Positions 1 through 8,693 of a stretch of 64,000 nucleotides of DNA are shown here, one piece after another. Location of the stretch: the NCBI GenBank assembly GCA_035539215.1, contig DATLIX010000024.1, positions 38,148 through 102,147 of the forward strand, given 5' to 3'. Source of the DNA: Dongia_B sp035539215. Its GTDB lineage: Bacteria; Pseudomonadota; Alphaproteobacteria; Dongiales; Dongiaceae. Made by a program: the position numbers and the translations under genes. The notes below the pieces were generated by a model. The model was not told the origin of the DNA and did not search any database. It was given only the letters and a program-made list of their open reading frames with translations. How positions within the stretch are numbered: position 1 is the first letter of the stretch; every line of letters begins with the position of its first letter.

Positions 1-415
1 TGCTTATGCAAACGTGCATCCGCGGTGATGCGATCGTCAGTCTGATCCTGCCGGCGCACGACCGTAAGCGGCTTGCCCGTTATGCCATGCAGACACGCCG
101 TTGCCGGCCTCCAAGCCGGCAGGTTGGCCGTGACATTCCCTCACGTCATGGCGGATTGACAATTAGGCGGCGTGCCGCTGGTGACTGCTTCGCATACGCT
201 GATGTTCGAGAAAACGACGCGCCAGGAAGGCGCGCGAGCACGCAGTACCGGCATCGATTGGGCCTCTCGGTTGAACCGAAGGTCGACATCGCCAACGCCG
301 GACGGCGCGAATGGGAGGAAGCGGGCATGAGCGAGGGACCGGATGTCGACGGGCGGTAAGCCGGCGGGCAGTAAGCTGGCATCAGGGCAGCGGGCGGCGC
401 TCCTGGAACTGACAT
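1..415. other. Leader region with no recognised gene
   Basis: I recognise no complete gene here. A short forward frame (6-359) has mixed codon quality and no family resemblance. One stretch near 160-230 has GC-rich third positions in a different frame, so a decayed gene end is possible but unproven. A 15-bp imperfect tandem duplication (CGGGCGGTAAGCCGG, then CGGGCAGTAAGCTGG) lies at 350-379, just upstream of the first permease. The promoter of the transport operon should be in this interval or before the window. Confidence 0.4.
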
Positions 416-1264
416 ATGGCGGCGTATCCGATGCGGCGTGAGCGCCTCGACACCGCCTTGCTGCTGTTGCCGGCGAGCCTGTTCCTGCTGGTCTGGTTCG
501 TGGCGCCGCTCAGCCGCCTGCTGTCGCTGGCTTTCGTCAGCGACAACGGCGTCTTCGACAACTTCACGGTCCTCTTGAGCAGCAGCGTCTATCTGCAGGT
601 CCTGGGCAACACCCTAATGCTGGCGGCGCTGGTGACGGTGATCACCCTGCTCCTGGCCTGGCCGGTCGCCTATGTGCTGACGCGGTTGAAGGGCCCGCTT
701 TTCGTGCTGACGCTCTATGGCGTGCTGTTCCCGCTGTGGATCTCGGTGCTGGTCCGCACGTTTTCCTGGATGCTGCTGCTGGAACGCGGCGGGCCGGTCA
801 ACCGCCTGCTGATGGCGGCCGGCATCGTCGACCATCCGCTGGCCTTGCTGTTCAACGAGACCGGCGTCCTCATCGGCATGGTCCATGTGCTGCTGCCCTA
901 TGCCATCCTGCCGCTGTATTCGGCGATGAACCGCATCGATACCCGTCTGCTGATGGCGAGTGACGGGCTTGGCGCCGGTGTCATGGATACCTTCCGCCGG
1001 GTCTACCTGCCGCTCTGCCTGCCGGGTCTCTTTGGCGGCGGCACCTTCGTGCTGCTGCTCTCGCTGGGCTTCTTCATCACGCCCGCCTTGCTGGGCGGGG
1101 CCAATTCCATGACCCTCTCCATGCTGATCTCCAGCTTCGTCACCGATCGCCTGGCCTGGTCGCTGGCGGCTGCGGGATCGATGGTACTGCTGGTCATCGT
1201 GCTGCTGCTGCTCGGTCTCACCATGCGCCTGCTGCCGATGGAAAAGGGGATGTTCGCCAAATGA
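416..1264 (+). CDS. ABC transporter permease, PotB-like
   Basis: Inner-membrane permease of a spermidine/putrescine-type ABC importer (282 residues, usual for the family). About six hydrophobic segments are visible, starting at residues 14-35. The EAA-type cytoplasmic loop that contacts the ATPase lies around residues 180-200 (LMASDGLGAGVMDTFRRVYL). It is the first gene of a four-gene operon, and its stop overlaps the next start by 4 bp (ATGA). The start at 416 lacks a clear ribosome site; ATG at 431 is an alternative. The substrate is inferred only from family: polyamines, amino-acid derivatives and opines all use this class. Confidence 0.88.
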   Translation: MAAYPMRRERLDTALLLLPASLFLLVWFVAPLSRLLSLAFVSDNGVFDNFTVLLSSSVYLQVLGNTLMLAALVTVITLLLAWPVAYVLTRLKGPLFVLTLYGVLFPLWISVLVRTFSWMLLLERGGPVNRLLMAAGIVDHPLALLFNETGVLIGMVHVLLPYAILPLYSAMNRIDTRLLMASDGLGAGVMDTFRRVYLPLCLPGLFGGGTFVLLLSLGFFITPALLGGANSMTLSMLISSFVTDRLAWSLAAAGSMVLLVIVLLLLGLTMRLLPMEKGMFAK

Positions 1265-2157
1265 GCGGTCAAACGAGGCAGCAGCGCAAAAGCGAGCGCC
1301 AGTTGAGCGGCACGCCCATCGCCTGGCGCTGGGCCGCACAGGTCGGCGCCAATCTGGTGCTCGCCTTCCTGGTGCTGCCGATCTTGGCCGTCATTCCGAC
1401 CTCGTTCAACCAGGCAAGCTTCATCAGCCTGCCGCCGACCAGCTGGTCGCTGCGCTGGTACGGCAATTTCTTCGCCGATCCGGAATGGCGCAGCTCGCTC
1501 TGGGTCAGTCTGCAGGTCGCCGTCATGGCCACCGCCGCCGCCCTGGCGCTCGGCCTGCCGGCAGCCCTGGGCCTGCAGCGCGCGGGAGCTCTGCTGCGCC
1601 CGATCCTGACCGGCCTGTTCCTGGCGCCGATGATCGTGCCGGTCATCATCAGCGCCGTCGCGATCTATCGCACCGCCCTGGATGTCGGATTGAACGGTAC
1701 CCGCATCGGCATGGCGCTCAGCCACGCGGCCCTGGCGCTGCCTTTCGTCGTCATCAATATCGGCGTCTCGCTGCGGCATGTCGATCGCCGCTGGCAGCAG
1801 GCGGCGGCCGGACTGGGCGCCGGTTCATGGACGGTGTTCCGCAGCATCACCTTGCCGAATATCATTCCCGGCCTGGTCGGCGGCGGCGTCTTCGCCTTCA
1901 TCACCTCCTTCGATGAGGTGGTGGTCGCCGTCTTCATGGCGGGCTATGGCGCCAAGACCCTGCCGGTGAAGATCTGGGAATCGATCCGGCTGGAATTCAC
2001 GCCGGTCGTCGCCGTCGCCGCCAGTTTCATGATCCTGCTCGCGGCCCTGCTCTTCGCCCTCGCCCGCCTGATCGACGCCCGCCGGCGGCAGGTGGCCGGC
2101 AAAGCAGCCGCCAGCATCACCACCGAGACTATTACCGATCAGGGAGTACCGGCATGA
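1261..2157 (+). CDS. ABC transporter permease, PotC-like
   Basis: Second membrane subunit of the same importer (298 residues). The N-terminus is cytoplasmic, a first membrane helix spans roughly residues 25-50, and the EAA loop is around residues 182-200 (QAAAGLGAGSWTVFRSITLP). The C-terminal tail is hydrophilic. The start ATG overlaps the previous stop and its own stop overlaps the ATPase start, so the three subunits are translationally coupled. Together with PotB-like it would form the heterodimeric channel. Substrate is not determinable from sequence. Confidence 0.9.
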   Translation: MSGQTRQQRKSERQLSGTPIAWRWAAQVGANLVLAFLVLPILAVIPTSFNQASFISLPPTSWSLRWYGNFFADPEWRSSLWVSLQVAVMATAAALALGLPAALGLQRAGALLRPILTGLFLAPMIVPVIISAVAIYRTALDVGLNGTRIGMALSHAALALPFVVINIGVSLRHVDRRWQQAAAGLGAGSWTVFRSITLPNIIPGLVGGGVFAFITSFDEVVVAVFMAGYGAKTLPVKIWESIRLEFTPVVAVAASFMILLAALLFALARLIDARRRQVAGKAAASITTETITDQGVPA

Positions 2158-3233
2158 CGGGCAACGGCCTGCCCCTGCGCTTTCGTGGCGCCACCAAGCA
2201 TTACGGCACGCAGATCGCGTTGCATCCGATCGATCTCGATGTCGAGGCCGGCGAGTTCCTGACCCTGCTGGGGCCGTCGGGTTCCGGCAAGACCACTTTG
2301 CTCAACCTGATCGCCGGCTATCTCGCGCCCAGCGCCGGGCAGCTTTTCATCGGCGACCGCGAGGTGACGAATCTGCCGGCCCGCCAGCGCAATATCGGCA
2401 TGGTGTTCCAGAACTATGCGCTGTTTCCGCATATGACCGTCGCCGAGAATGTCGGCTATGGCCTCGCCGTGCGGCGCCGTCCCAAGGAGGAGATCAAGCG
2501 CCGGGTCGACGCCGCCCTGGCGATGGTGGAACTCGCCGGCTATGGCGACCGCGCCATCCAGCAGCTCTCCGGCGGCCAGCAGCAGCGCGTGGCGCTGGCC
2601 CGCGCTCTGGTGATCGAACCCGATGTGCTGCTGATGGACGAACCGCTGGGCGCGCTCGACCGCCAGCTGCGGCGCAATGTGCAGCTGGAGCTGCGGCGGC
2701 GCCATGAAGAGCGGCGGCGCACGACGCTCTATGTGACGCATGATCAGGAAGAGGCGCTGATCCTCTCCGACCGGGTGGCAGTGATGCGCGCCGGCCGCAT
2801 CGAGCAGATCGGACCGGTGACCGAACTCTACCGCAACCCCGTCAACAGTTTCGTCGCCAGCTTCATCGGCGAATCCAATCTGCTGCCGGCGCGGCTCATT
2901 GCCCAGGACGGGATCCAGATGCGCATCGAGGTCGCCGCCCTGCGTCATACGCTGACGCTGCCGGTCACCGCGGCGCCGATGAAAATGGGCCTTGCCGATA
3001 TGCCGCTGCAATTGCTGCTGCGGCCGGAACATCTGGTGCTGGACGATGCCGGGCCGCTGGCCGCCCGGGTCGAAGAGGCCGTCTATCTCGGCGAGCTGAC
3101 GGCGTTGCGCCTGCGGCTCGAAAGCGGCGCCGATCTCTGGCTGCGCCGCCTCACCGACCGACCGATCACGCGCGGCATGGAGTTGCGGGTGAATTGGCAG
3201 CCGGAGCATGTCCGGCTGGTGCCGCAATCATGA
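2154..3233 (+). CDS. ABC transporter ATP-binding protein, PotA-like
   Basis: ATPase that powers the importer (359 residues). It carries Walker A GPSGSGKTT at residues 40-48, the ABC signature LSGGQQQR at 138-145, Walker B LLMDEP at 159-164 and the H-loop YVTHDQEEAL, then a C-terminal TOBE-type regulatory domain from about residue 280. This matches the CUT1/MOI subfamily used by polyamine, sulfate and iron importers. It is coupled by ATGA overlap to the upstream permease, and the binding protein gene follows 30 bp later. Confidence 0.93.
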   Translation: MTGNGLPLRFRGATKHYGTQIALHPIDLDVEAGEFLTLLGPSGSGKTTLLNLIAGYLAPSAGQLFIGDREVTNLPARQRNIGMVFQNYALFPHMTVAENVGYGLAVRRRPKEEIKRRVDAALAMVELAGYGDRAIQQLSGGQQQRVALARALVIEPDVLLMDEPLGALDRQLRRNVQLELRRRHEERRRTTLYVTHDQEEALILSDRVAVMRAGRIEQIGPVTELYRNPVNSFVASFIGESNLLPARLIAQDGIQMRIEVAALRHTLTLPVTAAPMKMGLADMPLQLLLRPEHLVLDDAGPLAARVEEAVYLGELTALRLRLESGADLWLRRLTDRPITRGMELRVNWQPEHVRLVPQS

Positions 3234-3263
3234 TTCATAATTAAGTCCTGGGAGGGAATAACC

Positions 3264-4325
3264 ATGAAACGTCGTACATTCGTCTTATCCGGATTGGGCT
3301 CGGTCGCCGCCTTGGGTGCGACCGCGGCCTTGCCGCGCTGGGCACGCGCCGACAGCCGGCCTTTCACTTTCACATCCTGGGGCGGTGCCCTGTCGGCGGC
3401 CGAGAAATCCGCCTTCATGGATCCCTTCGCCGCGGCCAAGGGCATCACCATCAACAACACCTCGCCGACCGAGACCGCCAAGATCATGGCCATGGTGCAG
3501 GCCAAGGCAGTGGAATGGGACCTGGTCGATGTCGGCGGCCGCACCGTCTGGCAGGGCGCCAAGGACGGCTTCCTGGAACAGCTCGATCTCGACAAGATCC
3601 CCAATGCCAAGGCGCTGCCGGCGGGGATGGTCGCGCCTTATGGCATCGCCACCTCGGCGGGTGCCACGATCTTCGGCTGGTCGACCAAGGCCTTTCCGGC
3701 CGATGCCGGGCCGCAATCCTGGGCCGATTTCTGGGACGTGAAGCGCTTTCCCGGGCCGCGTGGCCTCTACAAGCTGTTCTACTACAATTACGAGGCCGCC
3801 CTGCTGGCGGCCGGCGTCAAGCGCGAGGAGGTCTATCCGGTCACCGAGGAGAAGGCCAAGATGGCGCTCGCCAAGGTCAAGGAGCTGAAACCGAACGTCA
3901 CCGTCTGGTGGGGTGCCGGCGCGCAGCCGCCGCAGCTGCTCTCGACCGGCGAACTGGCGCTGTCCTCGGCCTGGAGCGGCCGCATGCTCGCCGCCGCTAA
4001 AGAGAACGCGCCGATCGGCTTTACTTACAAGGACGGCATCGCCTGGGCCAATTGGTGGGTGATCCCCAAGGGCTCGCCCTATCGCGACCTTGCCCATGAA
4101 GTGCTCAATTACGCACTGGGCGAAGAGCCGCAGAGCAGGCTCCTCGACCTCAAGACCTATGGCCCGGTGCTCGGCGCGGCGGCCGCCAAGGCCGATGCGG
4201 CAACACAGAAGATCCTCGTCATGTCACCCGACAACATCAAGGACATGCTGATCCTCAACGAGCAGGAATCCGACAACTATTCCCGCGCCTATGAGGAAGC
4301 GTGGAACCAGCTGATGCTGGGCTGA
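3264..4325 (+). CDS. Periplasmic solute-binding protein, PotD-like
   Basis: Extracellular binding protein of the importer (353 residues). The N-terminus MKRRTFVLSGLGS followed by a hydrophobic stretch and an Ala-rich cleavage region (ARADS, near residue 30) looks like a twin-arginine signal, so export in folded form is likely. The mature part begins FTFTSWGG, typical of PotD/F proteins. A good ribosome site (GGGAGG) precedes the ATG. It is the last gene of the operon and is followed directly by a hairpin terminator. The ligand cannot be assigned: the family binds polyamines, betaines and related cations. Confidence 0.9.
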   Translation: MKRRTFVLSGLGSVAALGATAALPRWARADSRPFTFTSWGGALSAAEKSAFMDPFAAAKGITINNTSPTETAKIMAMVQAKAVEWDLVDVGGRTVWQGAKDGFLEQLDLDKIPNAKALPAGMVAPYGIATSAGATIFGWSTKAFPADAGPQSWADFWDVKRFPGPRGLYKLFYYNYEAALLAAGVKREEVYPVTEEKAKMALAKVKELKPNVTVWWGAGAQPPQLLSTGELALSSAWSGRMLAAAKENAPIGFTYKDGIAWANWWVIPKGSPYRDLAHEVLNYALGEEPQSRLLDLKTYGPVLGAAAAKADAATQKILVMSPDNIKDMLILNEQESDNYSRAYEEAWNQLMLG

Positions 4326-4344
4326 CGCCTTTCCGCCTGTGAAG

Positions 4345-4380
4345 AAGGCCCGACCTGTCGCGTGACGGGCCGGGCCTTTT
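4345..4380 (+). terminator. Rho-independent terminator of the importer operon
   Basis: Perfect 8-bp inverted repeat AAGGCCCG / CGGGCCTT separated by 18 nt, ending in TTTT, placed 20 bp after the binding-protein stop codon. Confidence 0.75.
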
Positions 4381-4444
4381 ACGTTGGTTGGCGATGAAGG
4401 GGTGCGGCAGCGCTATCGGTGACGCGGCGGCAATTTTAAAGCGC

Positions 4445-4660
4445 TCATTCACGCTTCTTCTTGCCGGGCTTGTTCTTCCCTGCCGTTTTCTTCCCTGCTG
4501 TGCGCGCAGCGGCCCTGCCGCGGTTACGCGCTGCCGGTTCAAGCATCTCCACCGGATCGCTGGCCGGGAAAGTGTCGGCGAGTGCCTCATCAAGCAGCTC
4601 TTCCGTATGCTTGCGGCCGGTGGCCTTTGCGCGATCGGCTGTTTTTGCGGGTCGACCCAT
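4445..4660 (-). CDS. Small basic protein with ADTFPASDP motif
   Basis: A 71-residue soluble protein. The middle carries EELLDEALADTFPASDPVEM, a short motif recurring in small uncharacterised alphaproteobacterial proteins; the C-terminal 25 residues are almost entirely Lys, Arg, Ala and Gly, suggesting nucleic-acid or polyphosphate contact. The ribosome site is perfect (AGGAGG, 7 nt before the ATG), which argues that the gene is real despite its size. It is convergent with the importer operon. No function is known to me; nucleic-acid binding is inference from the tail. Confidence 0.8.
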   Translation of the reverse strand: MGRPAKTADRAKATGRKHTEELLDEALADTFPASDPVEMLEPAARNRGRAAARTAGKKTAGKNKPGKKKRE

Positions 4661-4889
4661 AACGCGTCCTCCTCAAATCCTGATCGGCATGTTTTTAGCA
4701 CATCGGGCATACCCCGCCAGGGGGACGGCTTGGATGTAGCGGTCATCATGAAGCGGATCCCTGGCGCCGATGCGTGTTCACCTTCGTTAAAGCAGATAAA
4801 CAAATGATACAACGCGAGGTAGATCTGTTGCGCCCGGGGTAGCGGTGAAGTTGATTGCGTGCTTGGCTATAAAGCCGAGGCTTGCTGCG

Positions 4890-5642
4890 ATGGGTGCTGT
4901 GATGCGTCTCAAGGAGATCGTGAAGCCTTTTATCCCCAGGGCGGTCCTAAGTCTTCGTCATCGGCTGAACGGCGCGCAGCCCATATACGACAACACGCGG
5001 CCCCTCCACAAGCGCCACTGCCCGCTCTGCGGCTATCATGGATTTTTTGGCGATTTCGGCAGGCCGCCGCGCATCGATGCCCTCTGTCCGCAATGCGGGT
5101 CGCTGGAGCGCCACAGGCTCTTCTGGTTGTGGTTCAAGGGCGACACATCCAGGTTGGCAGAGCCGGTCCTGCATTTCGCGCCTGAACCGATCTTGATGAA
5201 TCGTTTCAGGAAGTTGTTTTCGGCCTATTCAACTGCCGACCTGTTCGACGAAGCGGATTTGAAGCTCGACATCGAAAACATCGCCTTGGAGGCGGGCAGC
5301 GTGAAGACGGTCATCTGCAACCATGTTCTGGAACACGTCTGCGACAGAAAAGCATTGGCCGAGATCTACCGGGTGCTGTCCGATGACGGATGCCTGGTGT
5401 GCTCGGTTCCCATCGTCGAGGGATGGGATCGGACCTATGAAAATGACGGCGTGACAACGCCGCATGACAGGGAAGTTCACTTCGGCCAGTCCGACCACGT
5501 CAGATTCTACGGACGAGACTTCAGGGACAGGCTGCGTGCCGCAGGCTTCGCGAATATCGAAGAGGTAACGGCGGAAGGCCGCGACGTCATCGATTACGGC
5601 CTGTGGCGCGGCGAGAAGTTCTTTCTTTGCCGCAAGTCATAG
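4890..5642 (+). CDS. SAM-dependent methyltransferase with N-terminal zinc ribbon
   Basis: About 250 residues. The N-terminal part has two CPxC pairs (C44/C47 and C66/C69), a likely zinc ribbon, followed by a class I methyltransferase-11-type core in which NHVLEHVCDRKALAEIYRVL is the typical central segment and VCSVPI the following strand. The substrate is unknown; related proteins sit near glycan or secondary-metabolite genes, but nothing here indicates a partner. Start choice: GAGG lies 9 nt before ATG 4890; GTG 4845 and ATG 4902 are in-frame alternatives. The gene stands alone and is convergent with the SDR gene. Confidence 0.75.
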   Translation: MGAVMRLKEIVKPFIPRAVLSLRHRLNGAQPIYDNTRPLHKRHCPLCGYHGFFGDFGRPPRIDALCPQCGSLERHRLFWLWFKGDTSRLAEPVLHFAPEPILMNRFRKLFSAYSTADLFDEADLKLDIENIALEAGSVKTVICNHVLEHVCDRKALAEIYRVLSDDGCLVCSVPIVEGWDRTYENDGVTTPHDREVHFGQSDHVRFYGRDFRDRLRAAGFANIEEVTAEGRDVIDYGLWRGEKFFLCRKS

Positions 5643-5762
5643 CTGTCGGCTGTCGTACACAAAGCGGAGTTGTGCGGAGTTGTGTTGTCGAGACCGATGC
5701 CGCTCGCACCGGCCCCCACAACGCATCGGTATAACGACCCCGCGCCAGCGGCGTTGCCGCCA

Positions 5763-6593
5763 TCACTTTTCCTCGACGAAATCCGTGGCGCGTGTCTGCA
5801 CTGCCCAGACATCCATCTCGTCGATCATCGCATCGAGTTTCGCGCGGGCGCGCTGCAGGGCATCGCTGCCGAGCAGCAGATGCAAGGGCGGCTTCTCCGA
5901 CAGGACCAGCGTCATGATCGCCCGCGCGGCGCGGTCGGGATCGCCGAGCTGGCGGCCATTCATGGCATTGAAGGCCTGCCCGCTCTTGCCGATGGTGTCG
6001 GCATAGGCAGCATCTTCCGCCTCGCTCTTGCGGATCGAGTGGTCGGTCAGGAAGTCGGTGCGGAAAGCGCCCGGCGCCACCGCCGTCACCTTGATGCCGA
6101 AGGGTGCCACCTCCTGGGCAAGACTGGCAGAGAGGGCTTCGAGTGCCGCCTTGGCGGCGCTGTAGAGCGCGGTACCCAAGCCAGGCGCGCGGCCGGCGAT
6201 CGAAGTGACATTGATGATATGGCCGCTGCCCTGCTTGCGCAGATACGGCAGCGCGGCGCGGATGATACGGAACGGCGCGAAGACGTCGACGGCGAAGAGA
6301 TGCGCGGCCTCGGCGTTGGTCGCCTTTTCCAGCGCGCCCAGCAGGCCGTAGCCGGCATTGTTGACGATCGCATCGATATCACCGACCCGCTCGAAGGCCT
6401 GCGTTACGGCCGCCTCCGCAGCAGCGCCGTCAGCCAGATCGACGGTCAGGATGTGAAGCTTGCCCGGCGCGCCGGACAGCGCGGGCGATCCGCTGCGCAC
6501 CGTGCCGACAACCGTGTCTCCGGCGGCGAGTGCCGTCTTCGCCAGGGATAGGCCGAGACCGCGCGAAACGCCTGTAATGAACCAAGTCGTCAT
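5763..6593 (-). CDS. Short-chain dehydrogenase/reductase
   Basis: Classical SDR oxidoreductase of 276 residues: nucleotide-binding TGVSRGLG at residues 7-14, NNAG at 78-81, and catalytic YSAAK (Tyr144, Lys148) with a serine near residue 131. It would interconvert an alcohol and a ketone with NAD(P)H; the substrate is unknown. It has a good ribosome site (AAGGAG). It is transcribed divergently from a LysR regulator with a palindromic site between them, so it is probably that regulator's target. Confidence 0.9.
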   Translation of the reverse strand: MTTWFITGVSRGLGLSLAKTALAAGDTVVGTVRSGSPALSGAPGKLHILTVDLADGAAAEAAVTQAFERVGDIDAIVNNAGYGLLGALEKATNAEAAHLFAVDVFAPFRIIRAALPYLRKQGSGHIINVTSIAGRAPGLGTALYSAAKAALEALSASLAQEVAPFGIKVTAVAPGAFRTDFLTDHSIRKSEAEDAAYADTIGKSGQAFNAMNGRQLGDPDRAARAIMTLVLSEKPPLHLLLGSDALQRARAKLDAMIDEMDVWAVQTRATDFVEEK

Positions 6594-6661
6594 GGTGTTC
6601 TCCTTTGCTAGTGGGCAGGAGATAGAGCCCGGGATGGCGATTTATAATGCGCGCATTTCTT

Positions 6662-6677
6662 ATCTGACTTGTTAGAT
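6662..6677. promoter_or_regulatory. LysR-type operator between SDR and lysR
   Basis: Imperfect palindrome ATCTGACTTGTTAGAT (12 of 16 positions symmetric, ATCT-n-AC-nn-GT-n-AGAT) with the T-N11-A geometry expected for LysR regulators. It lies in the 110-bp divergent interval. Confidence 0.55.
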
Positions 6678-6703
6678 GAGCTAAATAATGCCATGAATGG
6701 CGC

Positions 6704-7633
6704 ATGGACGGCCCCCTCTCCAGCAGCGATTTCAACCAGCTCCGCGCCTTCCTGGCGGTGGCGGAAGCCCTCAGTTTCAGCCGGGCAGCCGAGATGCTCG
6801 GCGTCTCGCCCTCGGCCCTCAGCCAGATGGTGCGCGGCTTCGAGGAAAGCGTCGGGCTGCGCCTGCTGCACCGGACCACCCGCAGCGTCGCCCTGACGGA
6901 AGCCGGCGAAACCCTGCTGCGGCGCGTGCAGCCGGCCATCGCCGAATTGGGCGACGCCGTCGGCGAAGCGCGCCAGTCGCGTGCGCGGCCTGCCGGCACC
7001 GTGCGCATCCTGACCTTCCGTTCTGCAGCCGAAAAGTACATCGCGCCGATCCTGCCGGCTTTCACCCGCACCTATCCGGATATCGTCCTCGACATCACGC
7101 TGAACGATGAGGTGATCGATTTCGTCGCCGCCGGCTTCGACGTCGCTTTGCGCATTGGCGAAGTGATCGAGCGCGATATGGTGGCGGTGCGTCTCGGGCC
7201 GGATATCCGCCAGCTTGCCGTCGCCACGCCAGATTATATCGCCGCGCACGGCCGCCCCGCGCATCCGCGCGATCTGCTGCAGCACCGCTGCATCCGCTGG
7301 CGCTGGCCGGGCCGCGCCACACCCTATGCCTGGGAATTCTTCGAAGACGGCGCCTGGTTCGAAGTTGCGGTCGATGGACCGTTGATCTTCAACGACAAGG
7401 AAATGGCGCTGCGAGCGACGCTGCAGGGTATCGGGATCGGCTTTCCGGTGGAAGAGGCCGTGGCGCAGCATATCGCCGCAGGACGGCTGGTGCCGCTGCT
7501 GCAAGCATGGTCGGCCCCCTTCCCCGGCTTGTTCCTCTGCTATCCGCAGCAACGCCAGATGGCCCCGGCCCTGCGCGCGTTCATCGACGCCGTGCGCAAC
7601 TTTCCGATCACGGACCGGACGGACCTAACGTAA
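6704..7633 (+). CDS. LysR-family transcriptional regulator
   Basis: 309 residues. The N-terminal winged helix-turn-helix (about residues 8-66) contains FSRAAEMLGVSPSALSQMVR, and the C-terminal effector-binding domain has the usual TVRILT start near residue 97. It is divergent from the SDR gene and probably controls both genes through the palindrome at 6662. The effector is unknown. Its 3' end overlaps the convergent GNAT gene by 26 bp. Confidence 0.92.
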   Translation: MDGPLSSSDFNQLRAFLAVAEALSFSRAAEMLGVSPSALSQMVRGFEESVGLRLLHRTTRSVALTEAGETLLRRVQPAIAELGDAVGEARQSRARPAGTVRILTFRSAAEKYIAPILPAFTRTYPDIVLDITLNDEVIDFVAAGFDVALRIGEVIERDMVAVRLGPDIRQLAVATPDYIAAHGRPAHPRDLLQHRCIRWRWPGRATPYAWEFFEDGAWFEVAVDGPLIFNDKEMALRATLQGIGIGFPVEEAVAQHIAAGRLVPLLQAWSAPFPGLFLCYPQQRQMAPALRAFIDAVRNFPITDRTDLT

Positions 7634-8093
7634 GGACGCGTTGGAGCTTCCGACGGCCGACCCGCTTCATCATTTCCAGCATTTCAAAGCCGTTGATTTC
7701 GTGAGCGTAGCGGCTGCCTTCGGCCCATCCATGGCGAGCATAGAACCGCAATGCGCGGCCATTCTCAGCGACAACCCGCAGGCGCGCGACCTCATATCCT
7801 CGCTCTGCGATCTCGCTTTCGGCAATAGAGAGCAACTGGGCTCCAATGCCACGATTTCGATGCGGGACGGCGATCCAAAGATCCTCCACCCAGTCGTCGT
7901 CCGTCAGCATGACACCGACGACTTCCCCTTCGCTCTCCACGACCCAGGAGCCGGGCCAGTTCTCATCAGCATCGAACTTGTAGCTCGAAAGCAAATGGCC
8001 GTAGCATTCCAGGACCACACGAGAGACAAGCTGTTCTATCCCCCTGAGATCATCAGGCTTGGCATAGCGAGGAACCTTCAGATCGCTGTCCAT
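7608..8093 (-). CDS. GNAT-family N-acetyltransferase
   Basis: About 161 residues. Acetyl-CoA-binding motif A is seen as RNRGIGAQLL, preceded by the beta strand of the fold (DLWIAVP) and followed by a C-terminal FYARHGWAEGSRY segment, typical of small-molecule or protein N-acetyltransferases. Substrate unknown. ATG 8093 has AGGA 6 nt upstream and is preferred over GTG at 8123. The 3' end overlaps the convergent lysR gene by 26 bp. Confidence 0.85.
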   Translation of the reverse strand: MDSDLKVPRYAKPDDLRGIEQLVSRVVLECYGHLLSSYKFDADENWPGSWVVESEGEVVGVMLTDDDWVEDLWIAVPHRNRGIGAQLLSIAESEIAERGYEVARLRVVAENGRALRFYARHGWAEGSRYAHEINGFEMLEMMKRVGRRKLQRVLTLGPSGP

Positions 8094-8186
8094 GTTCCTG
8101 CCACTCGCTTCGTTAAAAGACACTCTGCCACGGGTGCGGAACGTTCGGCGATCGCACTTGGCGACGAGGTAGGGGATAATCTTGCG

Positions 8187-8573
8187 CTAAAGCTGCGCTT
8201 CGATCGCGGCCTTATCGATGACCGACCATACCTGCCAGATCTTCTCTGCCCGGAATTCATAAAAGACATTCTCGGTAAAGGAGACTCGCTTCCCGTTCAC
8301 AGGGAGTCCAAGGAACTTTCCCGTTGGCGTGCAGTCGAATGCCAGCCGGCTCGCAATATAGGGCGCATCGGAAACCAGCAGCTGAATGTCGAAATGGAGG
8401 TCCGGAATTTCGTGAAAGTCTTTCTCCAGCATCCCGCGATAGCCTGAAATCCCGATCCGCCGGCCGTTATAGGTGACCTCGCCATCGACGAATTGTCCCA
8501 GCCTCGGCCAGTCCTGCTTGTTGAGGCACGCAATGTAGTCACGATAGACGCCGGAGAGGTCGGCTTTAGTCAT
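8187..8573 (-). CDS. SnoaL-like / NTF2-fold protein
   Basis: About 128 residues with the SnoaL-like polyketide-cyclase pattern: an N-terminal helix with YRDYIACLNKQDWPRLGQFV, then DGEVTYNGR, a central HFDIQLLVSD strand, and a C-terminal IWQVWSVIDK strand. Such small alpha+beta barrels are ester cyclases, isomerases or uncharacterised; activity cannot be assigned. ATG 8573 is chosen because AGGAG sits 8 nt upstream; the longer frame to 8669 lacks support. It may share a transcript with the GNAT gene 94 bp downstream. Confidence 0.78.
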   Translation of the reverse strand: MTKADLSGVYRDYIACLNKQDWPRLGQFVDGEVTYNGRRIGISGYRGMLEKDFHEIPDLHFDIQLLVSDAPYIASRLAFDCTPTGKFLGLPVNGKRVSFTENVFYEFRAEKIWQVWSVIDKAAIEAQL

Positions 8574-8693
8574 GGCGATGGCTCCTGTGCTTCCACAAGC
8601 AAATAGCCGGAAGCTAAATTCTGCACCTCGAAACGATCTCAGGCATTGCCTGATCCCCCGCCCCGCCAAGCGTCGCCGCCCGCAACGAAGGCC

